The notes: generated by a model not told the origin, from the letters alone. A DNA stretch of 7,029 nt from Patescibacteria group bacterium (GCA_018826545.1 JAHKAL010000041.1:1-7029); one strand, 5' to 3'. Shown: positions 1 through 4,840, counted from the first letter of the stretch. Program-made: numbers and translations.

Positions 1-1026
1 CCCGATGTTTTTGTTTTAACACCTGATCCTTGGAAATATAGAAGTGTTCACTTAGCTTTAAGAAAAATTCTTTTAAGTTATACCGATAACTTAGTACCAA
101 AATCTATTGATGAATTTACTCTTAATCTAGAGGGATATCCGTGTTTGAGAAAAAAGAGTATTAAAGATGTCTCCAGGGAGATTAAATTAAGAATAAGAGA
201 AGAGATTGGTGAATGGATGAGTGTTTCTGTAGGTATTTCTACTAATAGGTTTTTAGCAAAACTTGCATCTTCTTTTCATAAACCTGATGGATTAGACGAG
301 ATTAATATAAACAATTATCAAAAAGTTTATTCAGGTCTTAAACTAACTGATTTATCTGGAATTAAATCAAGAAATGCTTTTAGGCTTAATATGATGAATA
401 TTTTTAGTGTATTGGATTTTTACAACTCTCCCCTGTGGAAACTTAAAGCCTCATTTAAATCAATAAATAGTTATTACTGGTTTTTGAGGCTCAGAGGTTG
501 GGAGATAGACGATTTTGAAACGAGTAGAAAGAGTTATGGTAATTCATATGCCCTGCCCAAACCTTTTAAGGATTTAAATAAGCTGTCCCCCATTTTAATG
601 AAATTGGTAGAAAAAATGTCTTTTAGATTAAGAAAGGCTAACTTAAAAACTCAAGGTATACATTTGGCTCTCTATTATAGAGATGGAAGCTTTTGGCACC
701 AGGGAGTAAAAACCTCAAGAGTTTTATTTGATACCAGAGATATATATAAAGAAATGTTAAGACTCTTGGGGCTTTCTTATTTAGGAAAACCGGTAAGGGA
801 AATATCTGTTTCTTGTTTTAATCTAGTTAAGGCTAAAAGTTCTCAACTTGAATTTTTTGATGATGTTTTAAAAAAAGAGAAACTGACAGAGTCTATCGAT
901 GAGATTAATAATCGTTGGGGCGAATTTGTGGTTTATTTAGCAAAGATGGTAAACACTAAAGATTATGTCCCAGATAGAATTGCCTTTGGAGGAGTAAAAG
1001 AATTAGAAGAATTTACTTTAGAATAA
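1..1026 (+). CDS. dinB: Y-family (DinB/Pol IV-like) translesion DNA polymerase, 5' end outside window
   Basis: This is a low-fidelity polymerase that copies past damaged template bases. The frame is open from base 1 and gives 341 residues; roughly the first 60-70 residues, including the first catalytic Asp, lie upstream. Visible residues 13-39 carry the palm motif ending in SIDEF, whose Asp37-Glu38 are the family's catalytic acidic pair. GISTNRFLAKLAS (about 78-90) followed by KPDGL matches the conserved palm/thumb block, and DLSGIK (about 117-122) is the thumb helix-hairpin-helix. Residues from about 175 on would be the little-finger domain. The TTG at 145 is internal, since conserved motifs precede it. 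No clear beta-clamp QxxLF motif is visible at the C-terminus, which ends in FGGVKELEEF-type sequence. The stop is 10 bp from the convergent DUF192 gene. Family assignment is firm; DinB rather than another Y-family subclass is less certain. Confidence 0.9.
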   Translation, partial: PDVFVLTPDPWKYRSVHLALRKILLSYTDNLVPKSIDEFTLNLEGYPCLRKKSIKDVSREIKLRIREEIGEWMSVSVGISTNRFLAKLASSFHKPDGLDEININNYQKVYSGLKLTDLSGIKSRNAFRLNMMNIFSVLDFYNSPLWKLKASFKSINSYYWFLRLRGWEIDDFETSRKSYGNSYALPKPFKDLNKLSPILMKLVEKMSFRLRKANLKTQGIHLALYYRDGSFWHQGVKTSRVLFDTRDIYKEMLRLLGLSYLGKPVREISVSCFNLVKAKSSQLEFFDDVLKKEKLTESIDEINNRWGEFVVYLAKMVNTKDYVPDRIAFGGVKELEEFTLE

Positions 1027-1036
1027 AAGTATCTAA

Positions 1037-1525
1037 TTAAATTTGAGAAAGATCAACATTGTCTCCTGCTTTTAATTCATATTTATCGGAAAAATCTGAA
1101 TTTACTTCCAAAACATAATCGACAGAAACTTCAGGTGAGTATTGAGTGAGTTTAGTATCAGGTGTATCTTTTTCTGGAACTTGAATAGCTTTATCAATCT
1201 GAACAATCTCTCCGTTATTAATCCAGATAATATCAATTGGAATAAGCATATCCTTCATCCAAAAAATTGGTGTTTGATCTTTTTCATCAAATATAAAAAG
1301 CATTCCTTTCTTTTCATTAAGTGACTCTCTACCTGATAATCCTTTACTTCTTTTTTCAGGAGTATCAGAAATATCAACTGAAATTTCTAAATCGTTAATT
1401 TTAACTATTTTTTGCTTGTTTTCTGAAGTTTGGTTTTTAATGTATTTTTCAGGATTAGTTACAAAAAAACCAACGAGGATAAGAAAAATCATTGTACCTA
1501 TAAGTGGAAGTATTATTTGTTTCAT
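1037..1525 (-). CDS. Membrane-anchored DUF192 family protein
   Basis: The protein has 162 residues, with a hydrophobic signal-anchor at about 6-22 and a DUF192 domain at about 40-158 that would sit outside the membrane. Diagnostic motifs are KGLSGRESL (61-69), GMLFIF (74-79), FWMKDMLIPIDIIWI (88-102), YVLEV (137-141) and AGD (153-155). DUF192 proteins are widespread small secreted or anchored proteins whose biochemical role is unsettled, so no function is assigned. The ATG lies inside an ATGA overlap with the stop of the preceding 64-residue gene, and no Shine-Dalgarno sequence sits at the usual spacing. Translational coupling from that gene is therefore likely. The gene ends 10 bp from the convergent polymerase gene with no obvious GC-rich hairpin between them. 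Confidence 0.88.
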   Translation of the reverse strand: MKQIILPLIGTMIFLILVGFFVTNPEKYIKNQTSENKQKIVKINDLEISVDISDTPEKRSKGLSGRESLNEKKGMLFIFDEKDQTPIFWMKDMLIPIDIIWINNGEIVQIDKAIQVPEKDTPDTKLTQYSPEVSVDYVLEVNSDFSDKYELKAGDNVDLSQI

Positions 1526-1716
1526 TTAATGGTTTCAGTTTGATCTCCTAAGACAACACTTTCTGTTTCTATTATAGCTGCCTTTTGTTTTGATCTATCG
1601 GTTTGTAAGTTTATTAAAACAACAAAACCTACAAAAATAATAATTGGAATAAGAAACAAAAGCAAACTAAAGACAGATCTTTCTTTTTTTGTATGTATGT
1701 GAATAAAATTTTCCAT
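1522..1716 (-). CDS. Small single-span membrane protein upstream of DUF192
   Basis: This 64-residue protein is not recognised by family. It has a charged N-terminus (MENFIHIHTKKER), one long hydrophobic helix at about 15-36, and a polar tail with several K, Q and E residues. It is probably an N-in single-pass protein. Reality is supported by a Shine-Dalgarno-like GAGGG (1723-1727 on the opposite reading) six bases before the ATG, and by the 4-base ATGA overlap with the DUF192 start, which makes a two-gene operon. A partnership with the DUF192 protein at the membrane is plausible but only inferred from position. The ribosome binding site lies in the last bases of repeat copy 1, so the repeat supplies the leader of this operon. 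Confidence 0.7.
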   Translation of the reverse strand: MENFIHIHTKKERSVFSLLLFLIPIIIFVGFVVLINLQTDRSKQKAAIIETESVVLGDQTETIK

Positions 1717-1720
1717 TTGG

Positions 1721-1840
1721 TACCCTCAAGTTGACTAGGATTGAACCAATTTTAGCTTGTTTTAGTACGTTGTTACAAGCATATCCTGAGTTTGAAGCGC
1801 AGTTTGTTTACAGTTGCTAATAAACCCTGTCAGGAACTTC
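1721..1840 (-). repeat. Copy 1 of ~120-bp dispersed repeat
   Basis: It aligns without gaps to 2289-2408, 568 bp away, with about 101 of 120 bases identical by hand count. It fills the whole gap between the stop of the 135-residue gene (TAG at 1840-1842) and the ribosome binding site of the 64-residue gene. Read on the minus strand, it starts AAGTTCCTGAC and ends near CAACTTGAGGG, which are imperfectly inverted ends. It also contains GGTTCAATCCT, a tRNA T-loop-like motif. Strand is given in the direction of the neighbouring genes. Confidence 0.9.
1749..1778 (-). promoter_or_regulatory. Possible promoter inside repeat copy 1
   Basis: On the minus strand TTGTAA (1773-1778) and TAAAAT (1749-1754) are separated by 18 bases. 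Transcription would start near 1742 and run into the GAGGG ribosome binding site and the 64-residue/DUF192 operon. Both hexamers and their spacing are kept in repeat copy 2, although neighbouring bases differ. The match is moderate and AT-rich DNA gives such matches by chance. Confidence 0.35.
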
Positions 1841-2247
1841 TACTGTGGCTCGGATACTACTTTCTCGTATGCTTTTTGAGCTTTTTGTTTTGAAATACCG
1901 AAGATTGATAGTTGTTTGATTACTTTTTCTATTTTATTATAATTTCCACAGTAATTAGAAATATCTTCTTTTAACCCAACATATTTATATATTTGTTTCC
2001 AAACTGCTTTTCTTTTAATAAACTTATTAGTAGAGTCTTTAGATAATGACCATAGTTTTTGATTAATTCCAAACTTACAATATAGCCAAAGTTGGATAAA
2101 AAGAAAAACGTCCTGATATTCTTCAAAAACTCCTTTTTTATTAAATTTTAAGATTTCCAATAAAAGTTCATTACCTTCATCAATAACACTTCTAAAAGTT
2201 ACCTTTTCATTATTTGTATATTCTTCAAAGAATGCTTTTATATCCAC
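1840..2247 (-). CDS. Small protein between two repeats; possible MazG-like all-alpha fold
   Basis: This 135-residue soluble, mostly helical, lysine-rich protein has no signal peptide or membrane segment, and I do not recognise it firmly. Acidic residues E24/E27 and E31, followed by EEYQD (E42, E43, D46), could fit the ExxE-spacer-ExxD metal-binding pattern of MazG/all-alpha NTP pyrophosphatases. The rest of the protein (aromatic-rich 48-80, K-rich C-terminus) does not clearly match, so this is a hypothesis. The start is GTG at 2247, since an in-frame stop lies five codons upstream (2260-2262) and no earlier start exists. A TATAAT box ends six bases before the GTG, suggesting a leaderless message. 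It is flanked by repeat copies 1 and 2, its TAG stop abuts copy 1, and its orientation matches all neighbours in the block. Confidence 0.65.
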   Translation of the reverse strand: MDIKAFFEEYTNNEKVTFRSVIDEGNELLLEILKFNKKGVFEEYQDVFLFIQLWLYCKFGINQKLWSLSKDSTNKFIKRKAVWKQIYKYVGLKEDISNYCGNYNKIEKVIKQLSIFGISKQKAQKAYEKVVSEPQ

Positions 2248-2253
2248 AAAGAA

Positions 2254-2262
2254 ATTATATCA
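2254..2262 (-). promoter_or_regulatory. Extended -10 promoter of the 135-residue gene
   Basis: On the minus strand the sequence reads TGATATAAT, a perfect TATAAT (2254-2259) with the TG of an extended -10. No good -35 is present at 16-18 bases. The GTG codon begins six bases after the box, so the transcript should begin at or next to the start codon. Confidence 0.6.
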
Positions 2263-2288
2263 TCTGAAGTTGTTTTACAGACTAAATG

Positions 2289-2408
2289 TGCCCTCAAGTT
2301 TACTAGGGTTGAACCAATTTTAGCCTGTTTTAGTAAATTATTACAAGCATATCCTAGGTTTGAAGTGCAATTTGTTTCCAGGAGTTAGTAAACAATGTCA
2401 GGAACTAC
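2289..2408 (-). repeat. Copy 2 of ~120-bp dispersed repeat
   Basis: It is about 84% identical to copy 1. Its ends contain an 8-base inverted repeat: on the plus strand GTTTACTA near 2298 and TAGTAAAC near 2386. A related TTTAGTAAA lies inside at about 2329. On the minus strand it ends GGTTCAACCCT, six extra bases, then CTTGAGGGCACA. This resembles the 3' end of the nearby tRNA-Leu(UAG) gene, including two bases past the tRNA. It separates the 59-residue gene from the 135-residue gene. Confidence 0.9.
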
Positions 2409-2424
2409 TTCAGATTTGGGTTAG

Positions 2425-2604
2425 TTAAGAAGCAAGTTTTCTGAGGTCAACTTTTGTTAATGGATGAGTTTTTTCCATACTTTGATGAAATTCTTCAAGA
2501 GATATTTTTCCTTCAAGAAAAGCTGCAGTTAAACGCTCTTCTTGTCTATTCGCTTCATTTATTTTTGCAAACCTTTCTTGCTGATTTAATGTTTCCTGTT
2601 TCAT
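2425..2604 (-). CDS. 59-residue charged helical protein, unrecognised
   Basis: The protein begins MKQETLNQQERFAKINEANR and ends VDLRKLAS; it is rich in E, Q, K and R and predicted mostly helical, with no membrane segment. A central FLEGKISLEEFHQ stretch resembles the short GxIsxEEF helix seen in SHOCT-like C-terminal modules, but that is a weak analogy. Reality is supported by a near-consensus promoter (TTGACA, 17 bases, TATACT) whose -10 box ends eight bases before the ATG at 2604, implying a leaderless or nearly leaderless mRNA. No Shine-Dalgarno sequence is present. The gene lies between repeat copy 2 and the fragment of copy 3, just downstream of tRNA-Leu. The function is unknown; it could be a small regulator or the remnant of a larger gene. 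Confidence 0.6.
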   Translation of the reverse strand: MKQETLNQQERFAKINEANRQEERLTAAFLEGKISLEEFHQSMEKTHPLTKVDLRKLAS

Positions 2605-2612
2605 TATATTGA

Positions 2613-2641
2613 AGTATATTTGTAAAGATTTTAGTTGTCAA
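2613..2641 (-). promoter_or_regulatory. Sigma-70-type promoter of the 59-residue gene
   Basis: On the minus strand TTGACA (2636-2641) and TATACT (2613-2618) are 17 bases apart. Expected initiation at about 2605-2606 is one or two bases before the ATG at 2604. Confidence 0.75.
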
Positions 2642-2656
2642 TTCGTGACTAAAAAG

Positions 2657-2685
2657 CAGGGGCTAGTAAACTATTTCAAGAACTT
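2657..2685 (-). repeat. Copy 3 of the dispersed repeat, ~29-bp fragment
   Basis: It matches 2378-2406 of copy 2 at about 24 of 29 positions, sharing CAGG, TAGTAAAC, TCA and GAACT. Only the gene-distal end of the repeat is kept; from 2656 downwards the sequence diverges and soon becomes the promoter of the 59-residue gene. It lies 37 bp beyond the 3' end of tRNA-Leu(UAG). Confidence 0.6.
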
Positions 2686-2722
2686 ATATTATCCCTATAT
2701 TGCGGCACTTTCTATGGGTATG

Positions 2723-2806
2723 TGCCCTCGAGAGGATTTGAACCTCTACTTCCTAATGGAAACAGGATCCTAAATCCTGCGCGTCTGCCAGTTCCGCCAC
2801 GAGGGC
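2723..2806 (-). tRNA. tRNA-Leu (anticodon UAG)
   Basis: This 84-nt class II tRNA reads CUA codons. The acceptor stem GCCCTCG pairs with CGAGGGC, with discriminator A. The anticodon arm is CAGGA-TTTAGGA-TCCTG, with TAG at 2770-2772. A long variable arm follows, then T-arm GAGG-TTCAAAT-CCTC. CCA is not encoded (the next bases read CAT), so it is added after transcription. A weak upstream promoter (TTTACT, 17 bases, TATGTT) ends just before the 5' end. Confidence 0.97.
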
Positions 2807-2855
2807 ATATAACATATATTTTATCTTAAAAGTAGTAAATATTTAAATTCTTTGT

Positions 2856-2885
2856 AAAAACAAGACCCCGCTAATTAAAGCGGGG
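2856..2885 (-). terminator. Intrinsic terminator of the candidate small RNA
   Basis: The GC-rich stem AGCGGGG/CCCCGCT (2866-2872 with 2879-2885) has a six-base AT loop. On the minus strand it is followed by TCTTG and five T residues (2856-2860). It stands out sharply from the AT-rich surroundings. On the plus strand no T tract follows, so the orientation is minus. Confidence 0.75.
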
Positions 2886-2941
2886 CCAAGAAATGAAATC
2901 CTAACGCCAGAGTCACGTTTCCGTGCCTAGCCTCAGAATCT
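2856..2941 (-). ncRNA. Candidate small RNA (~86 nt), own promoter and terminator
   Basis: A consensus promoter predicts a start at about 2941 and the terminator hairpin ends the transcript at about 2856. The interval has no plausible reading frame with a start and ribosome binding site. The body contains a CACG-GAAA-CGTG tetraloop hairpin (2906-2917), flanked by GAG/CUC that could extend it across an asymmetric internal loop, then a mostly single-stranded linker and the GC-rich terminator. I checked it by eye against 4.5S/SRP RNA, 6S RNA, tmRNA and common riboswitch cores and did not recognise it. It lies between the methyltransferase gene and tRNA-Leu, and no coding gene follows the terminator directly, so a standalone sRNA fits better than a leader or riboswitch. 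Confidence 0.55.
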
Positions 2942-2947
2942 ACAAAT

Positions 2948-2976
2948 ACTATAGCAACATACTACAGGGTTGTCAA
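2948..2976 (-). promoter_or_regulatory. Strong sigma-70-type promoter for the candidate small RNA
   Basis: On the minus strand a perfect TTGACA (2971-2976), a 17-base spacer and TATAGT (2948-2953, 5 of 6). It is one of the best-matching promoters in the window, and no gene other than the short non-coding unit and the tRNA beyond its terminator lies downstream of it nearby. Confidence 0.75.
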
Positions 2977-3040
2977 GTTTTTATATATTAATCTTAAAAT
3001 GACCTAATATAGTGATATTCTAAGTCTAAAAAAGAAAATA

Positions 3041-3802
3041 TTAATTACCCTTTTTTCTAGCAAGAATAAAGATTGAAGGACCAAAATTCAGGTAAGAAAG
3101 CGGTTTTTGCAGTAGCTGTTCTATTTTTAATAAGTTTCTTAAAGCTATTGAGTTTTTAATCTTAGTACTTCTAATATTTGATACAGATCTTTTATCTATT
3201 ATTTTAAAACCATTATCTGTAAGCATTTTTGTAATGCTATCTGGATGATAGTTTTTGAAAGGAATAGTCTTTTTCCTTTTTGATTTACTGCTTCTCATGT
3301 CCTTTGGAAAGATATCCAGAAGAAAAGTTAAATTACCTTTACACATTTCCTTAAAAACTGCTTTACCATGACTTTTATTAGCAAATTCTAAAATAAGATA
3401 GCCTCCAGGTTTTATTAGTTTATTTACGATTTTAAATACTTTTTCGGGGTTAGCCAAATGATGAATTACCCTAATCATGATAGCAAGATCAACTGATTTT
3501 GGTCTAATTTTTCCTTTTAGTGTTTCTGCTTGTGACTGAATGTATTTTATTTTTTTATTGTCTTTGAATGTATTTTTGGCAATTGAGAGAAGTTTAAGTG
3601 AAGGATCTATAAGAATTACTTTTTTCCCTCTATATAGATATGTTTGGGTAAGTCTTCCGTATCCTGCTCCAATATCAAGAATTGAATCAATTTTTTTTAT
3701 ATTTAAAAGAAGAGATTTAAGAGCAATTATTTCAGATTCATGTTCATATTCTCTTTTATCCCAGTAGGATGGATAATTGTATGTATCGTAATAAGCTGAC
3801 AT
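3041..3802 (-). CDS. Class I SAM-dependent methyltransferase
   Basis: Numbered from the ATG at 3802 (253 residues): the Rossmann motif I, ILDIGAGYGRL, is at 41-51, with the acidic end of strand 2 in LIDPS at about 64-68. The motif IV region DLAIMIRVIHHL is at 105-116 and LIKPGGYLILEFANK at about 129-143. This is the Methyltransf_11-type fold. The substrate is unknown; small molecules, lipids or other metabolites are all possible. The lysine/arginine-rich stretch after 165 (KSKRKK) is unusual but not diagnostic. The start is uncertain: an in-frame GTG at 3832 falls at the predicted transcription start, an ATG at 3820 lies within a hairpin, and 3802 begins the YYDTYNYPSYW stretch that looks like the domain's N-terminus. 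None has a good Shine-Dalgarno sequence. It is preceded by the lysozyme-like gene, whose end contains this gene's promoter. Confidence 0.85.
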   Translation of the reverse strand: MSAYYDTYNYPSYWDKREYEHESEIIALKSLLLNIKKIDSILDIGAGYGRLTQTYLYRGKKVILIDPSLKLLSIAKNTFKDNKKIKYIQSQAETLKGKIRPKSVDLAIMIRVIHHLANPEKVFKIVNKLIKPGGYLILEFANKSHGKAVFKEMCKGNLTFLLDIFPKDMRSSKSKRKKTIPFKNYHPDSITKMLTDNGFKIIDKRSVSNIRSTKIKNSIALRNLLKIEQLLQKPLSYLNFGPSIFILARKKGN

Positions 3803-3813
3803 TAAATTAATAA

Positions 3814-3830
3814 GCACCATTTTCTGGTGC
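3814..3830 (-). promoter_or_regulatory. Hairpin at the 5' end of the methyltransferase mRNA
   Basis: A perfect six-base inverted repeat, GCACCA-loop-TGGTGC, with a five-base loop. It would form at the very 5' end of the predicted transcript and would bury the in-frame ATG at 3820, which argues for initiation at 3802. It may act as a stability element or an operator; the sequence alone cannot say which. Confidence 0.45.
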
Positions 3831-3837
3831 ACATAAA

Positions 3838-3866
3838 AGCATACAAGCTTTAATTGGAAGAGTCAA
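3838..3866 (-). promoter_or_regulatory. Promoter of the methyltransferase gene
   Basis: On the minus strand TTGACT (3861-3866), 17 bases, TATGCT (3838-3843). The predicted start is near 3831. The -35 box lies just past the TAG stop of the lysozyme-like gene (3869-3871), so the two genes are tightly packed but separately initiated. Confidence 0.55.
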
Positions 3867-3868
3867 AA

Positions 3869-4501
3869 CTATTCCATTTCTTGCATAAATTGATTAACCC
3901 CTTCGGCCCATGAACCATTGGATAAAGGAGTATATTTACTCATAATGTCTTCAATTGTCCTATATCCCTTGTTAATATAATTTTCTTTTAAACCTTTTGA
4001 AACAGTTTCAATCCCTTCTTCAAAAGAGTTAAAACCTAAGGTTCCTTTACTATGAATTCCCCATCCCCAACAGTTGTATGTTCCAGGTGGAATAATTTTA
4101 CAAAGGTTAGATTCTTTTTGAGCTATGGCAACAATAAGTCTAAAATCCAATTCATTTTTGTCTGCTTCTTCAATAATTTTTTTAACATAAGGTGCTAAAG
4201 ATGAATTATAGTAAGTTAGATACTGCTCTAATATTTCTTCTCTTGCATCAGAGGCAACTGCATATCCAGAGGTAGTTGCAAGATCGGTGGGAAGAGATGC
4301 AAATACTTTTACACCTGATGGCTTTGTTGTGTTTATTCCTAAGACATTTCCTTTTTCACCATCATCATATTTGGTTAAGGAAAAGAGGGAAAATAAACTT
4401 ACCAACAAAACAAGTGGAGTTAGTGTAAAAAAGGAAAACACTAAAATAGTATTTTTCCAGAAAGAAAAAGATTCTTCCTTTTCATATAAGTTTGTTTCCA
4501 T
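3869..4501 (-). CDS. Membrane-anchored lysozyme-like (peptidoglycan hydrolase) protein
   Basis: The protein has 210 residues. A short cytoplasmic N-terminus is followed by one strong membrane segment at about 18-43, a linker to about 85, and a C-terminal lysozyme/lytic-transglycosylase-like domain at about 90-207. IVAIAQKESNLC (123-134) is the helix that carries the catalytic Glu in this fold, so Glu130 is the candidate. NCWGWGIHSKGT (143-154) and the FNSFEEGI and VSKGLKENYI helices fit the endo-glucosaminidase/transglycosylase-type fold. Cys134 and Cys144 could form a disulfide outside the cell. The likely role is local cell-wall cleavage at the outer face of the membrane. It follows the tRNA-Lys gene on the same strand; I found no convincing promoter of its own, though a six-base-stem hairpin (4512-4530) lies just before the start. 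No ribosome binding site is obvious. Confidence 0.8.
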   Translation of the reverse strand: METNLYEKEESFSFWKNTILVFSFFTLTPLVLLVSLFSLFSLTKYDDGEKGNVLGINTTKPSGVKVFASLPTDLATTSGYAVASDAREEILEQYLTYYNSSLAPYVKKIIEEADKNELDFRLIVAIAQKESNLCKIIPPGTYNCWGWGIHSKGTLGFNSFEEGIETVSKGLKENYINKGYRTIEDIMSKYTPLSNGSWAEGVNQFMQEME

Positions 4502-4573
4502 ATAGAGCAGAGATTAGGAAATCTGCCTAATGAAAGGATGTCAAAAATAAGAAGAAAAGTCAAGGAAAATTTG

Positions 4574-4645
4574 TGAGCCCAGAAGGATTCGAACCTTCAA
4601 CCTTTTCCTTAAGAGGGAACTGCTCTACCATTGAGCTATGGGCCC
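4574..4645 (-). tRNA. tRNA-Lys (anticodon CUU)
   Basis: This 72-nt tRNA has acceptor GGGCCCA/TGGGCTC (one G-U pair), D arm GCTC-AATGGTA-GAGC, anticodon loop CTCTTAA with CTT at 34-36, T-arm GAAGG-TTCGAAT-CCTTC and discriminator A. CCA is not encoded. It is the third gene of a three-tRNA unit. Confidence 0.96.
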
Positions 4646-4657
4646 ATTTTCGCTATG

Positions 4658-4730
4658 TCGGGGTGCCCAGACTCGAACTGGGGACCTCCTCGTCCCAAAC
4701 GAGGCGCTCTGCCAACTGAGCCACACCCCG
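4658..4730 (-). tRNA. tRNA-Pro (anticodon UGG)
   Basis: This 73-nt tRNA has acceptor CGGGGTG/CACCCCG, D arm GCTC-AGTTGGCA-GAGC, anticodon arm CCTCG-TTTGGGA-CGAGG with TGG at 34-36, T-arm CCCAG-TTCGAGT-CTGGG and discriminator A. The C1-G72 pair is typical of bacterial tRNA-Pro. CCA is not encoded. Twelve bases separate it from tRNA-Lys. Confidence 0.97.
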
Positions 4731-4742
4731 AAAATGCTAATG

Positions 4743-4824
4743 TGGGCCGGGTGGGACTCGAACCCACACGTTTTTTGAACACACGCTCTTAAGGCGTGCG
4801 CGTATACCATTCCGCCACCGGCCC
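4743..4824 (-). tRNA. tRNA-Leu (anticodon UAA)
   Basis: This 82-nt class II tRNA has acceptor GGGCCGG/CCGGCCC, anticodon arm CACGC-CTTAAGA-GCGTG with TAA at 34-36, a 14-base variable arm, T-arm GTGGG-TTCGAGT-CCCAC and discriminator A. CCA is not encoded. It is the first gene of the Leu-Pro-Lys unit; twelve bases separate it from tRNA-Pro. Confidence 0.97.
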
Positions 4825-4840
4825 TTTTAATTAGCTTCTT

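Noticed and set aside
145..1026. TTG at 145 as the start of the polymerase gene
   Set aside because: The same frame is open to base 1 and encodes the conserved palm motif with SIDEF before this codon, so the gene is truncated by the window edge.
1142..1324. Plus-strand frame opposite the DUF192 gene
   Set aside because: It is antisense to a well-supported gene, with low-complexity F/I/N composition and no ribosome binding site. The plus-strand frames at 3540-3767, 4287-4505, 5826-6056 and 6480-6710 are rejected for the same reason.
1721..2408. CRISPR array
   Set aside because: Only two full copies of a 120-bp imperfect repeat are present, separated by a coding gene rather than short spacers, and no cas genes are seen.
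1721..2408. Integron attC sites
   Set aside because: Length and gene-repeat alternation fit, but I could not place paired RYYYAAC/GTTRRRY cores at the ends and no integron integrase is visible.
2289..2408. Conserved RNA fold in the repeat
   Set aside because: Stem TTTACTA/TAGTAAA in copy 2 is disrupted in copy 1 without compensating changes, so there is no covariation support from these two copies.
2900..2925. ZTP (pfl) riboswitch-like CGTGACT...GGCG in the candidate small RNA
   Set aside because: The bases are not contiguous as in that motif, and the downstream conserved segment is missing; there is also no downstream purine or folate gene.
4512..4530. Hairpin ATTAGG/CCTAAT as a terminator of the tRNA operon
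   Set aside because: The stem is short and AT-rich, no T tract follows on the minus strand, and it lies only ten bases before the next start codon.
4625..4810. Minus-strand reading frame of 61 codons
   Set aside because: It lies across the tRNA-Lys, tRNA-Pro and tRNA-Leu genes and is a product of their sequence, not a protein gene.
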